This document shows, piece after piece, positions 8,899 to 17,466 of a stretch of DNA of 64,000 nucleotides (position 1 is the stretch's first letter; every line of letters starts with the position of its first letter). Source of the stretch: Terriglobales bacterium (GTDB lineage: Bacteria > Acidobacteriota > Terriglobia > Terriglobales > Acidobacteriaceae); NCBI GenBank assembly GCA_035624455.1, contig DASPRM010000098.1:1-64000 (forward strand), in the 5' to 3' direction. A model generated the notes under the pieces. It had not been told where the DNA came from. It saw only the letters and a list, made by a program, of their open reading frames with translations, and searched no databases. Position numbers and translations under genes: made by a program.

Positions 8899-9381
8899 AT
8901 GAATATTCTGACTGTGAATTTTCTGTTCAGTACATTTGTGTTCTGGGTCGCCGCCCGGATCTACCTCTTCCCAAAACTCGCAGGGCTGAAACCTCAAACC
9001 CTGCTGCTCCCGATTCTCCTACTGCATGCAATGCGCCATCTCGGACTCATGTTTCTGGCGCCCGGAGCCACCTATGCCGGAATTCCGCGGCAATTCGCTT
9101 ATCCGGCGGCACTCGGGGACCTGCTCGCTGCCTTGCTGGCTCTGGTCGCGATTCTCGCCCTTGTGAGAAACGCGTCAGCCAGTCAAGTTCTGGTATGGAT
9201 TTTCAACATCGAAGGAACACTGGACCTGTTCAACGCTATAGCACTGGCTAACATCCATGACGCGCAACGCTACATGGGTCCGGCCTACTGGATTCCCGCT
9301 TTCTGGGTTCCGGCGCTGCTCGTGACCCACTACATCACCTTTGTCTTCCTCTGGAAGCACTGGAAGGGCGCGACCCAGTAA
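8899..9381 (+). CDS. small integral membrane protein, unknown function
   Basis: The 160-residue protein has four or five hydrophobic segments (about residues 3-22, 32-52, 68-92, 95-115 and 128-150) and ends in a basic WKHWKGATQ tail. A good GGAGGG at 8889-8894 precedes the ATG. I do not recognise a family with certainty. It is divergent from the decarboxylase, and the 8710-8898 gap holds nothing else I can support. Confidence 0.7.
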   Translation: MNILTVNFLFSTFVFWVAARIYLFPKLAGLKPQTLLLPILLLHAMRHLGLMFLAPGATYAGIPRQFAYPAALGDLLAALLALVAILALVRNASASQVLVWIFNIEGTLDLFNAIALANIHDAQRYMGPAYWIPAFWVPALLVTHYITFVFLWKHWKGATQ

Positions 9382-9533
9382 GCCAATTGCTGGGGGCGGA
9401 CCGAAAATGGGAAACCGCCGCCGACTCCTCTTTCCCAAATCGGCACCAACGACCGCAAGCCTGTCAGGGATCACAATTCCCGCCCTTCCCAGGGCGCACA
9501 ATACTGGCATCGAGGCCCGCTCCGGAGGTTCTT

Positions 9534-9719
9534 ATGCCATTCCTCGACGCTCCTCTCGCTGTCCTCGCTTACTCGGGTACGAATTCCAACCTCGACCTGG
9601 AAGACAATCTTACGGAAGAGCAAGAGCCGGTCTGCCCGGAATGCGGGGAACTCCTCTACGATCTCAGTGGCGATGAATGGCCGCAGCGCTGCCCGGAATG
9701 CGGCGCGAACGTAGGCTAA
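9534..9719 (+). CDS. small zinc-ribbon protein with paired CPECG motifs
   Basis: The 61-residue protein carries CPECGELLYDL and 13 residues later CPECGANVG, a four-cysteine zinc-ribbon arrangement. The N-terminal half is short and acidic (DLEDNLTEEQEP). GGAGG at 9524-9528 is five bases before the ATG at 9534, which fixes the start; the frame is open further upstream but without a signal. Function is unknown; such ribbons bind nucleic acid or protein partners. Confidence 0.65.
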   Translation: MPFLDAPLAVLAYSGTNSNLDLEDNLTEEQEPVCPECGELLYDLSGDEWPQRCPECGANVG

Positions 9720-9833
9720 CCTCGGCTGAGACGGGCCAAAGCTGCGGCGCGGCAAAAGTTATGGGTGCGGGTTGATGGTTTACCGTCCAGCTGTTAGCAT
9801 ATTTGTTACATTCCACCAGGGCAGATTTCCAAA

Positions 9834-10034
9834 ATGCACCAGCAGTACCCCTCTCCCCACAATTCAGCCGGAAAGACCTCACCCCGGCTGCCCCATAAAA
9901 ACAGAACGGCGTCCACCTGGCAGAGTATTGCGCAACAAATTTCAGAAGAAAGAAATCCTGAGCGTCTTAGCGAGCTGGTACAGGAATTGAATCGCGCGCT
10001 CGATGAGCACCTGGAACGCAAGAGACAATCCTAG
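9834..10034 (+). CDS. small conserved-type hypothetical protein (helical)
   Basis: The 66-residue product has a polar N-terminal third and a helical C-terminal part, WQSIAQQISEERNPERLSELVQELNRALDEHLERKR, here seen as two pieces (SIAQQISEERNPERL and SELVQELNRALDEH). The regular Leu/Glu pattern argues for a real protein. The ribosome site is weak (AGGGCAG, 9821-9827). Function unknown. Confidence 0.55.
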   Translation: MHQQYPSPHNSAGKTSPRLPHKNRTASTWQSIAQQISEERNPERLSELVQELNRALDEHLERKRQS

Positions 10035-10146
10035 TTCACCGCTTGCCCCTGTCCTACAGTAACCAGCAACTATCGCCGGTCGTGCGGGTTTCAAGTCTGC
10101 GTCAGTAGAAACAGCTCCCCCAGAATCCAAATCTCTGGAGTGTGTC

Positions 10147-11559
10147 ATGCGACGTGTGTTTTCGCTTGCGGCATTGGCCGCAATCCTGACGTTCACTTTC
10201 ACGGCATGCGGAGGGGGAGCTGGTTCCGGCAGCACGAACAACACCCAAGGCGACACTGGGGCTACGTTCGTCACGGCGGAAGATGCCCCACTGCCCTCCG
10301 TGCTGGCGTTCAATGTAACTATTAACAGCATCACTCTGAACAATTCTTCCAGCAGCGTGAACGCGCTGTCGGAAGCCACCACGGTGGATTTCGCCCGCCT
10401 GCTAGGGCTGCGGACGCTGCTGGCGTTTAATGCGGTGCCCGCAGGAACCTACACCAGCGCCACATTCAGCATGTCGAATCCCGTAGTCTCGTACCTCGAT
10501 TTGAGCCAGAATCCGCCGGGCGTGGGCACGATCAACGGATCATTCACGGCACCCAACAACACAACTTCTTCCACGACCACGGTGACGGTTTCGTTTTCGA
10601 AGCCGATGGTAGTAACTGCGAATGGGCTCTCGGGGCTGCATGTGGAATTTGATTTACGCCAGTCACTGCAGGTCGACGGCACAGGGCAGGTGACCGGCGT
10701 TGTCAATCCGCAAATCGATCTTCGCCCGGTGGCTCCGAAAGACGATGACGCGCAAATCACGGACCTTCGCGGAGGGCTGGTGTCGGTCAACGTGGCGGGC
10801 AACTCGTTCGTGATCCAGCGGCTGCATGGGCACCAGATCACGATCGATGTGAACAGCTCCACCACTTACAGCGGCACCAACAACCTCAGCACGCTCACCA
10901 CTCCGGCGGTGATCGAAGTGGACGGCACGGTGCAGAACGATGGCAGCGTGCTGGCGAGTTCGGTGGAAGTGGTGACGCATCATGCGAACTTCATCAGCGG
11001 CCGCATCGTGGCCGTGAATCCCACGAGCGGCCCGGCACAAACCGTCACGCTGCTGGTAGGAGAAGAGTGGCCGGATATCGCCAACATTCAGGTTGGCTTC
11101 CCGGTTACGCTCGACGTCAGCCAGGTGCAGGACTACGACATCTGTCATGTCGACAACTGGTTTACCAACTTCCTGTTCAACAATTCCGAATTGGTGGTTG
11201 GGCAACGAATCGCGATCGGCGGCACGCTGGATACCACGCAGAACCCTGCCGTTCTTGTGCCGCAGCGAGTGGTGCTGCGCCGGCAGGGAGTTGAAGGCGA
11301 CCTGGTGGCGGGCAGCGTGAATATCGTCAGCGGTAACCAGGGCAGCTTCCAGATCCAGAACAGCCGGCTATTCGGCTACATCCTGGGCGCGCCTCTGGAC
11401 GTGTCGACCAGTAACTTCACCCGCTTCCGCAACATCAACGGACTGAGCGGCCTGGCCGCGGCGGGAAGCGCAAAGGTCGGAACCTACGGCCTGGTGCTGA
11501 AAGACAATTCCACCGGCAATCCACGGATGTACTCGCATTGGGTCACCGTGCTGCCGTAA
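10147..11559 (+). CDS. DUF4382-type exported lipoprotein
   Basis: The 470-residue protein starts with a lipoprotein signal: MRRVF, a hydrophobic core and a lipobox ending FTAC followed by GGGAGSGS. Residues about 40-200 look like a DUF4382 domain (VTINSITLNN, LLGLRTLLAFNAVPAGTYTSA, HVEFDLRQSLQVDG). The rest contains repeated beta-rich modules similar to DUF5666 (GRIVAVNPTSG, IAIGGTLD). It is expected to be a membrane-anchored, periplasm- or surface-facing protein. GGAG lies about 10 bases before ATG. A strong terminator follows, so it is likely monocistronic. Confidence 0.8.
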   Translation: MRRVFSLAALAAILTFTFTACGGGAGSGSTNNTQGDTGATFVTAEDAPLPSVLAFNVTINSITLNNSSSSVNALSEATTVDFARLLGLRTLLAFNAVPAGTYTSATFSMSNPVVSYLDLSQNPPGVGTINGSFTAPNNTTSSTTTVTVSFSKPMVVTANGLSGLHVEFDLRQSLQVDGTGQVTGVVNPQIDLRPVAPKDDDAQITDLRGGLVSVNVAGNSFVIQRLHGHQITIDVNSSTTYSGTNNLSTLTTPAVIEVDGTVQNDGSVLASSVEVVTHHANFISGRIVAVNPTSGPAQTVTLLVGEEWPDIANIQVGFPVTLDVSQVQDYDICHVDNWFTNFLFNNSELVVGQRIAIGGTLDTTQNPAVLVPQRVVLRRQGVEGDLVAGSVNIVSGNQGSFQIQNSRLFGYILGAPLDVSTSNFTRFRNINGLSGLAAAGSAKVGTYGLVLKDNSTGNPRMYSHWVTVLP

Positions 11560-11584
11560 GGCTAAGCACAAGGTTAAACAATCG

Positions 11585-11612
11585 CAGGCGGCCGCGGGGC
11601 CGCCTGTTTTTA
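11585..11612 (+). terminator. intrinsic terminator after the DUF4382 lipoprotein gene
   Basis: CAGGCGGCC (11585-11593) pairs with GGCCGCCTG (11598-11606), a 9-bp stem closed by a GCGG tetraloop and followed by TTTTTAT. It is 26 bases beyond the stop codon. Confidence 0.9.
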
Positions 11613-11614
11613 TG

Positions 11615-11733
11615 TCAAACCGCAAAAATCACAAAGGAGCACCAAGGTGAGAACCGTTCACTACGATAATTCCCGATTTCCCCCACTAATTCCTGGTCGC
11701 GCCTGTGTGTTCCTCTGTGTCCTCTGTGGTTGA
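11615..11733. repeat. short inverted-repeat-bounded intergenic element (MITE-like)
   Basis: The left end (11615-11647, TCAAACCGCAAAAATCACAA and on) and the reverse complement of the right end (11702-11733, TCAACCACAGAGGACACAGA and on) align at roughly three quarters of positions. The enclosed 119 bp has no open frame. The right end contains the CCTCTGTGTCCTCTGTGG type of motif; a related fragment lies near 58440. Confidence 0.45.
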
Positions 11734-11762
11734 TGCAGTTTCCCTGCCCGTATAATCGATTC

Positions 11763-13937
11763 ATGAAGTCCGTGGTTCACGCCGCCTGTCCCCACGACTG
11801 TCCCGATGCCTGCAGTGTCCAGATCACCGTCGAAGATGGGCGAGCGACCCGGATCCGCGGCGATGCGGCGCATCCTGTGACGCGCGGTTTTCTGTGTGCG
11901 AAAGTTGCCAGGTATCTCGACCGCGTTTATTCGCCCGATCGCGTTCTCTTTCCGCTGCGCCGCCGCAAGGACGTTGCCAAAGGATCGGGCCACAAAGACT
12001 TCGCTGATTTCGAGCGCATCTCCTGGGAGGAAGCGCTGGCGCAGATCACTACTCGCTTGGCTGCGATTTCGGATGAATACGGACCCGAGGCCATCCTGCC
12101 TTACTCCTACGGCGGCAATCTGGGCGCGCTGAATGGCGGCTCCATGGACCGGCGCTTCTTCCATCGTCTGGGAGCTTCGCAATTGGACAGGACTATCTGC
12201 TCGACCGCGGGCGGAGATGCGCTGGTATCCGTGTTGGGCAAGAAGCTGGGCACCGAGCCCGAACAGTTCGCGCAGTCCCGCTACATCATTGCCTGGGGCG
12301 CAAACATCCACGGCAACAATGTTCATCTGTGGCCGTTCATCCACCAGGCCCGGCGCGCGGGAGCAAAGCTGGTGGTCATCGACCCCTACCGCACGCGAAC
12401 CGCGGACTGCGCGGACTGGTATCTGCCGATTGCTCCGGGAACCGACGTTGCCCTGGCGCTGGCGATGATGCACGTCATCATTAAAGAGGAGCTTTATGAC
12501 GCCGACTATGTCTCGCGCTACACAGTAGGGTTTGATGAGCTTCGCCAGCGCGTTGAGGAGTACCCACCAGAGCGGGTTGCGAAGTGGACGGGAATTTCAG
12601 GCGAAGACATTCGCAAGCTGGCGCGGGATTACGCCACGGTTCGCCCGGCGGTGATTCGCGTGAACTACGGGGTCTCGCGCTCGGAGAACGGGGGCATGGC
12701 GGTGCGTGCGATCGCGATGCTGCCCTGCGTCACGGGATCGTGGAAGGAGATTGGGGGCGGTCTGCAGCTTTCGACCAGCGGGGCGTTCCCGCTTAATAAA
12801 AGCGCGCTGGAGCGCCTCGATCTGATGGAGAAATCGCCGCTGGGCCGGCCCGCCCGGGTGGTGAACATGACGGAATTGGGCAAGGCGCTGGCGACTCTCA
12901 GCGATCCGCCGGTCAAGGCGCTGTTCGTTTATAACTCAAATCCCGCGGCGGTCGCGCCTAACCACAATCTGGTTGTCGAACAGCTCAAGCGACCCGATCT
13001 GTTCACGGTAGTGCATGAGCAGTTTCTTACCGACACTACCGACTACGCTGACCTGGTTCTGCCTGCCACGACTTTCTTCGAACACAAAGACCTGCAAAAT
13101 TCTTACGGACACTACTACCTGCAGATATCGAAGCAGGCGATCGAGCCGCTGGGGGAATGCCGCTCGAATGTCGAGTTGTTCCGCGAACTGGCTTTACGCA
13201 TGGGCTTTGAGGATGAGTGCTTTCGTGAATCGGTGGATGAGATGATCGACGCCGCACTCTCCACATCGCATACGTGGCTCAGGGGCGTCGGCCGGGATCG
13301 ATTGGAGCGAGAGAACTTCGTGCGCCTGGAGTTCAACGGATCGCGCTCCGGGAAGGATGCTGCGGCCGGGGACTCAGGTAGTAGCGGCGCCGATGGAGAT
13401 CATCCTTTTCTGCCATTCGCCAAGGGTGGCTTCTTCACGGCCAGCGGCAAGGCCGAGCTTTCGAGTCCGCAACTCGCTGCGCAGGGCCTGGATCCGGTGG
13501 CGTCTTTTGTTCCGCCGACTGAATCGCGGCATCGCCGAGAGGGTTCGGGCAACGGTGACGGGAAATTTCCGTTGGAGCTGCTGGCTCGCAAGGCTGACAA
13601 CTTCTTGAATTCCAGCTTCACCAATCTGCCGGCGATTCGCGCTCTGGAAGAGCCGGGGCTGCTGGAGATCCATGGCGATGACGCTCGCGACCGCAACATC
13701 CGGGATGGCCAGCAGGTTCGAGTGTTCAACGATCGCGGGGAGATCCGCCTGACTGCGCGCATTACTGATGGCGTGCAGCCGCGCGTGGTGGCGGCACGCC
13801 TTGACTCCGCCAAGCAGCGTGCTGACGGCATCAACATCAACGTGCTGACTTCGGACCGCCTCACAGACATCGGCCGCGGCGCCACGTTCTATTCGACGCT
13901 GGTGGAGGTTGAGCCGATTTCTGGGCGTGAGGCCTAG
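11763..13937 (+). CDS. molybdopterin-dependent oxidoreductase (formate dehydrogenase/DMSO reductase superfamily)
   Basis: The 724-residue enzyme opens with CPHDCPDAC and a fourth Cys in GFLCAKV, the Cys set for one [4Fe-4S] cluster. The Mo-bis-MGD domains follow (WEEALAQIT, YGGNLGALNGG, WGANIHGNNVH, NPAAVAPN) with a C-terminal molydopterin dinucleotide-binding part (IHGDDARDRNIRDGQQVRVFND). No twin-arginine signal is visible, so it is probably cytoplasmic. No accessory subunits flank it. ATG at 11763 was chosen because it sits just before the Cys cluster; an open frame upstream has no signal. Confidence 0.85.
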   Translation: MKSVVHAACPHDCPDACSVQITVEDGRATRIRGDAAHPVTRGFLCAKVARYLDRVYSPDRVLFPLRRRKDVAKGSGHKDFADFERISWEEALAQITTRLAAISDEYGPEAILPYSYGGNLGALNGGSMDRRFFHRLGASQLDRTICSTAGGDALVSVLGKKLGTEPEQFAQSRYIIAWGANIHGNNVHLWPFIHQARRAGAKLVVIDPYRTRTADCADWYLPIAPGTDVALALAMMHVIIKEELYDADYVSRYTVGFDELRQRVEEYPPERVAKWTGISGEDIRKLARDYATVRPAVIRVNYGVSRSENGGMAVRAIAMLPCVTGSWKEIGGGLQLSTSGAFPLNKSALERLDLMEKSPLGRPARVVNMTELGKALATLSDPPVKALFVYNSNPAAVAPNHNLVVEQLKRPDLFTVVHEQFLTDTTDYADLVLPATTFFEHKDLQNSYGHYYLQISKQAIEPLGECRSNVELFRELALRMGFEDECFRESVDEMIDAALSTSHTWLRGVGRDRLERENFVRLEFNGSRSGKDAAAGDSGSSGADGDHPFLPFAKGGFFTASGKAELSSPQLAAQGLDPVASFVPPTESRHRREGSGNGDGKFPLELLARKADNFLNSSFTNLPAIRALEEPGLLEIHGDDARDRNIRDGQQVRVFNDRGEIRLTARITDGVQPRVVAARLDSAKQRADGININVLTSDRLTDIGRGATFYSTLVEVEPISGREA

Positions 13938-13951
13938 GGTTAGTAACTCAA

Positions 13952-13989
13952 GTATAACGATTGACGTTATACGCCGAACGTTATACCAT
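13952..13989 (+). promoter_or_regulatory. operator/promoter of the HigBA module
   Basis: GTATAACG (13952-13959) and CGTTATAC (13965-13972) form a perfect 8-bp inverted repeat with a 5-base spacer. A third identical half-site CGTTATAC follows at 13979-13986. The half-sites overlap a possible promoter, TTGACG (13961-13966) and TACCAT (13984-13989) at 17 bases. This fits autorepression by the HTH antitoxin. Confidence 0.7.
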
Positions 13990-13997
13990 TCTTACCG

Positions 13998-14276
13998 TTG
14001 ATCAAGACGTTTCGTTGCAGGGATACGGAGCGGCTTTACAATCGCGAAAGCGGGAAACGCTTTCGTTCGATCGAATTTGTGGGGCGTCGCAAGTTACGGC
14101 AGTTGGATAGTGCCACACAATTGCGAGATTTGGCTGCGCCACCTGGAAACCGGCTCGAGTCTCTACGCGGCGATCGCCAGGGCCAACACAGTATCAGAAT
14201 CAACGATCAATGGCGCATCTGCTTCGTTTGGCGAAGCGGTGAGGCCTACGACGTGGAGATTGTGGATTATCACTAG
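13998..14276 (+). CDS. higB: HigB-type toxin (RelE/ParE superfamily)
   Basis: The 92-residue protein matches HigB, a ribosome-dependent mRNA interferase: IKTFRCRDTERLYN at the start, LRDLAAPPGNRLESLRGDRQGQHSIRINDQWRICFVW in the core (the RINDQWRICFVW strand is typical) and the DVEIVDYH ending. It starts with TTG at 13998 and ends 11 bases before higA. The toxin-first order is characteristic of higBA. The candidate promoter leaves almost no 5' UTR. Confidence 0.88.
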   Translation: MIKTFRCRDTERLYNRESGKRFRSIEFVGRRKLRQLDSATQLRDLAAPPGNRLESLRGDRQGQHSIRINDQWRICFVWRSGEAYDVEIVDYH

Positions 14277-14287
14277 GTGACATAGCG

Positions 14288-14608
14288 ATGCCGAAATCTC
14301 GAAGGCTTCCTCCCATTCACCCCGGCGAGATCTTGCGCGAGGAGTTCATGCTTCCCCTGGGCTTGAGCATGAACAGGTTGGCCCTGGCACTTCACGTGCC
14401 TGTGCCCCGCGTTGCGGAAATAGTGCACGAACGTCGTTCAATCACCCCTGACACGGCTTTGCGGCTGGCACGCTATTTCAATACCAGCGCCCGATTTTGG
14501 CTCAACCTCCAGGCTGCGTACGATCTCGAAGTTGCAGAAGACAGGCTGGCAGAGGAGATCGCTCGACATGTGCAACCCTTAGCGTTGAGCAATGGCTCTT
14601 CTGCGTGA
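14288..14608 (+). CDS. higA: HigA-type antitoxin, HTH (XRE family)
   Basis: The 106-residue protein begins IHPGEILREEFMLPLGLSMNRLALAL, the hallmark of HigA antitoxins, with the helix-turn-helix covering about residues 24-65 and the typical RFWLNLQAAYDLE segment. It should neutralise HigB and, with it, bind the 13952-13986 palindromes. Confidence 0.9.
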   Translation: MPKSRRLPPIHPGEILREEFMLPLGLSMNRLALALHVPVPRVAEIVHERRSITPDTALRLARYFNTSARFWLNLQAAYDLEVAEDRLAEEIARHVQPLALSNGSSA

Positions 14609-14658
14609 TTGCTCTGCCCCCTGCCCGTTCCCCGTTTTTTCCCAGACTGCCCTGCGCG

Positions 14659-15489
14659 CTACTTGCTGGATTTTTTATACGGGTCGTAGGTCACGTTGGT
14701 CTGAAACAGCGAATCCGGAACTCCGGCGTTGACGCGAGTGACGGTTAGAAAGCGCTGATTGGTAATGTCGCCGTTGCGCGTGCGCAGGATACTGTGTGGG
14801 ATCAATACCCCTCCGATGGACTTGAAGTTGTCGTAGATCTCCCCTTCTTCGTTCTTCAGATTGTCGAGCGGATCGCGCCAGGTCCAGGTCTTCTTGACCG
14901 GCAGGTGAGAATTACGGTCGATGAATATGGTGACCGAATCGTTCTTGCTGTCGAGGATGGTGACTGAGTCGCACGGCTTCTGCTCGGCGACAGCAGGTCC
15001 GTCATAGAACAGGGCGGTATCTTTCTGCTGCAGCCAAATGCGCAACACAGTCTCGAGGGAGTGCTCGCGCCGGCGGACATATTCCTCCAGTTGCTCTCTT
15101 TCCTGCGGAGCCGTGCCCTTATAGGTGACTTCGTAGCCGCGGTCGCCCACGTTGATGTAGACGATGTCGCGCTGCTTGGTGAGCTCAACCCGGTCCTTGT
15201 CGGGAAATTTCCAGAAACGCCAAAACGGTGCGCCCACACTGTTCGGTTTCCCCTGGAAAAAGCTGTAGGTGCGTCCTTCCTGTTGCATGTCCTGCACAGA
15301 CATGTAAGCCTGTCCGCCCATGGCCTGGATCATCTGGTCGAGCAAAGCGCGAGCTTTGACTGCGTTGGGGTCTGTAGTCTGGGTGGCGATGAACGACGAC
15401 GGAACGGCAGCCGCCGGAGGATTCGACGACGGAGTCTGGGCGCTCGCAGCCACAAATGCAAGAAACACAACTAGCGAAAAATATCGCAT
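14659..15489 (-). CDS. exported protein of unknown function
   Basis: The 276-residue protein has a signal peptide (MRYFSLVVFLAFVAASAQ, cleavage likely after the ASA) and then a low-complexity Pro/Ala linker. The body (LDQMIQAMGGQAYMSVQDM, IYDNFKSIGGVLIPHSI) resembles secreted beta-rich proteins of the outer-membrane lipoprotein-sorting type, but the match is only by general pattern. ATG at 15489 was preferred over one ten codons upstream because it places the signal peptide at the N-terminus. Confidence 0.7.
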   Translation of the reverse strand: MRYFSLVVFLAFVAASAQTPSSNPPAAAVPSSFIATQTTDPNAVKARALLDQMIQAMGGQAYMSVQDMQQEGRTYSFFQGKPNSVGAPFWRFWKFPDKDRVELTKQRDIVYINVGDRGYEVTYKGTAPQEREQLEEYVRRREHSLETVLRIWLQQKDTALFYDGPAVAEQKPCDSVTILDSKNDSVTIFIDRNSHLPVKKTWTWRDPLDNLKNEEGEIYDNFKSIGGVLIPHSILRTRNGDITNQRFLTVTRVNAGVPDSLFQTNVTYDPYKKSSK

Positions 15490-15564
15490 TGCGAAGAAAC
15501 CTGAGGGTGCCACACTCAAGCAGAGCTTGGGTGGGGTTTTCTCTTCAAATGGAGATCCAGTAAA

Positions 15565-16338
15565 TCATCCTATCAAGACCGCCCCACCATTTACGTTAAA
15601 GATTTCTCCGGTGATAAAGCCCGCGTGTTCGGAACAGAGAAACAGGATTGGAGCAGCAATTTCCTCGGGGGTGCCGGGGCGGCCCAGCGGGATGGTGCTG
15701 AGGACGCGCTGCCTGGTAGCAGGATCGTTCAGGGCGGGGGCTGCCATGTCGGTGACGACCCATCCCGGAGCGACGCAGTTCACATAGATCTTATCCCGCG
15801 CCAATTCCGCGGAGAGCCCTTTGACCATGCTGATCACCGCTCCTTTGCTGGCGGCGTAGTCGCAGTGAAAAGCCTCCCCTCGCTGGCCTGCGGTGGAGCT
15901 GATGACGACGATGTGTCCGCCGTCCTGCTTCTTCATTTGCGCGACGGAGTATTTGATGAGGCCGAAGACACTGTCCAGGTTGATGGCCAGGGTGCGATTC
16001 CACTGCTCGTCGGCCATCTGGTCGATGGGTGAGTCATCGGGAGGCCAGATGCCATGATTGGCGACCAGGATATCGAGGCGCCCGAAGCGCTTGATGGTCG
16101 ATTCCACCAACTGGCGCGCAGCGTTGGGACCGTCAAGATCGCTTTGAAACGTGGCGCAGTTGGCTGCACCGCAATGTGAAACCAGGGCTTCGGCTTCTAT
16201 CCTGGCTTTCTGGTAGTTGAAAGCGACCTTGGCGCCGGCTGTGGTGAACATACGCACGGCCGCCGCGCCGATGCCGCGCGATCCACCGGTGATGAGGGCC
16301 ACGCGGCCCGCCAGAGACCAACAGACTCCGTCCGTCAT
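15565..16338 (-). CDS. short-chain dehydrogenase/reductase
   Basis: The 257-residue SDR has the NAD(P)-binding TGGSRGIG (17-24), the NHG motif (94-96), and the catalytic Ser147/148, Tyr161 and Lys165 (YAASK). The C-terminal GEIFNVNGGAVLIG resembles FabG. The substrate is unknown; a 3-ketoacyl-type reductase is likely. It is downstream of the exported protein's 5' end and is transcribed towards it. Confidence 0.85.
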   Translation of the reverse strand: MTDGVCWSLAGRVALITGGSRGIGAAAVRMFTTAGAKVAFNYQKARIEAEALVSHCGAANCATFQSDLDGPNAARQLVESTIKRFGRLDILVANHGIWPPDDSPIDQMADEQWNRTLAINLDSVFGLIKYSVAQMKKQDGGHIVVISSTAGQRGEAFHCDYAASKGAVISMVKGLSAELARDKIYVNCVAPGWVVTDMAAPALNDPATRQRVLSTIPLGRPGTPEEIAAPILFLCSEHAGFITGEIFNVNGGAVLIG

Positions 16339-16382
16339 AAGACGAAGTTAGCAGAAGCGGGCGGCGGCAGTCAGCCCGGACA

Positions 16383-16436
16383 GGAAACGCAAGATCCTTC
16401 GACTCCGAAGCCGCGACCGGCGAAAGGCGCAGGACG
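16383..16436. repeat. dispersed intergenic repeat, copy b (degenerate 3' end)
   Basis: GGAAACGCAAGATCCTTCGACTC (as two joined motifs from 16383) has the same start as copy a. The far end reads GCGCAGGACG, a decayed version of the GCTCAGGATGACAG end. It lies between two minus-strand genes. Confidence 0.5.
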
Positions 16437-16438
16437 TT

Positions 16439-16621
16439 TTATGCAGGCTTCTTTTTCTCAGGCCTGTAGACTGTTTCGACTTCCGCGATGTCTTCTTCTA
16501 CCGCTTCGGGATCAGGTATTTCGAATTCGGGATCGTAGCGGCTCTTATCTCCAGCGGGCCGGTCAGGAAATCCCTGGCCGTGTATGTTCTTGGGAAGGTC
16601 GTCTTTTTTCTTCTTTGCCAT
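16439..16621 (-). CDS. small charged hypothetical protein
   Basis: The 60-residue product begins MAKKKKDDLPKNIHGQGFPD and has an acidic middle (DPEAVEEDIAEVETVYRP) and a basic KKKPA end. It is probably disordered. GGAGG five bases before the ATG at 16621 supports this start. It follows the amidotransferase gene by 47 bases and is probably in the same operon. Function unknown. Confidence 0.6.
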   Translation of the reverse strand: MAKKKKDDLPKNIHGQGFPDRPAGDKSRYDPEFEIPDPEAVEEDIAEVETVYRPEKKKPA

Positions 16622-16668
16622 GATTCCTCCAGGAAGTATCAAGCGATCCCAAGTTGAATAGATGCGGG

Positions 16669-17457
16669 TTAGCGGGGCAGCGTCTCAAAATCGGGAGCCG
16701 GGGTTCGGGGATGCGCATGGCGGCGCCGGGCTGCCTCCACAAAAGCACGGAAGATAGCCCGGGATGCAGGATCGTGTTCAAAGCCGCGCTCCGGGTGCCA
16801 TTGCACGCCAAGCACAAAGTGATCGGGAGAAGTTCCTTCCACCGCTTCGACGACGCCGTCATCGGGGCAGCGCGCCACCACGCGCAGGCCGTCGCCCACC
16901 GCGGCCACCGACTGATGATGGCTGGAGTTTACCCATCCGGAAGTTTGGCCGTGCTCAGCCGGCCAGACCGGAGCGAGAATTTGCGCGAGCGTCGAGCCGG
17001 GCTCGACCTGGACGGTATGCGCACGTGGAACTTTTTTGCCGGCTTCGTGGTTGATCTGGGTGTGGACCTCAGAGGGAATGTCCTGAAACAGCGTTCCCGT
17101 GCGCCAAACGTTGAGCGACTGTATGCCGTAGCAAATGCCGAGAATGGGCTTGTACATGTTGTGGGCGTCCTGGAGCAGCAGCTCATCTACGTTGTCGCGG
17201 CCGGGATCGGATGGGCTGGTTTCGGGACGCTTGGGAGCGCCATATTTTTCAGGGGACAAATCCGCCGGGCTGCCGGGCAGAAGGACGGCGTCGCAGGTGG
17301 TGACCAGCCGCGCGATCTCGGCATTGGGCTGGTCGAGCGGAATCACAACCGCTTCGCCCCCGGCGGCTTCCACTGCCTGAGTGTACTGCGGCAGCGAGCG
17401 CTCGTTGTATTCCGGTTTTTGCGAGTGCGGCTGGGGCACGGCAATGCGAGGACGCAT
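16669..17457 (-). CDS. class I glutamine amidotransferase-like hydrolase (peptidase C26, PuuD-like)
   Basis: The 262-residue protein has the class I amidotransferase triad: Cys109 in GICYGIQ, and His/Glu in VQWHPE near residue 220. LLPGSPADLSPEKYG matches the gamma-glutamyl-GABA hydrolase branch. No synthase partner is nearby, so it likely hydrolyses a gamma-glutamyl compound. It starts nine bases after the acyltransferase gene and is probably translated from the same mRNA. Confidence 0.85.
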   Translation of the reverse strand: MRPRIAVPQPHSQKPEYNERSLPQYTQAVEAAGGEAVVIPLDQPNAEIARLVTTCDAVLLPGSPADLSPEKYGAPKRPETSPSDPGRDNVDELLLQDAHNMYKPILGICYGIQSLNVWRTGTLFQDIPSEVHTQINHEAGKKVPRAHTVQVEPGSTLAQILAPVWPAEHGQTSGWVNSSHHQSVAAVGDGLRVVARCPDDGVVEAVEGTSPDHFVLGVQWHPERGFEHDPASRAIFRAFVEAARRRHAHPRTPAPDFETLPR

Positions 17458-17466
17458 GAAGTCAGT

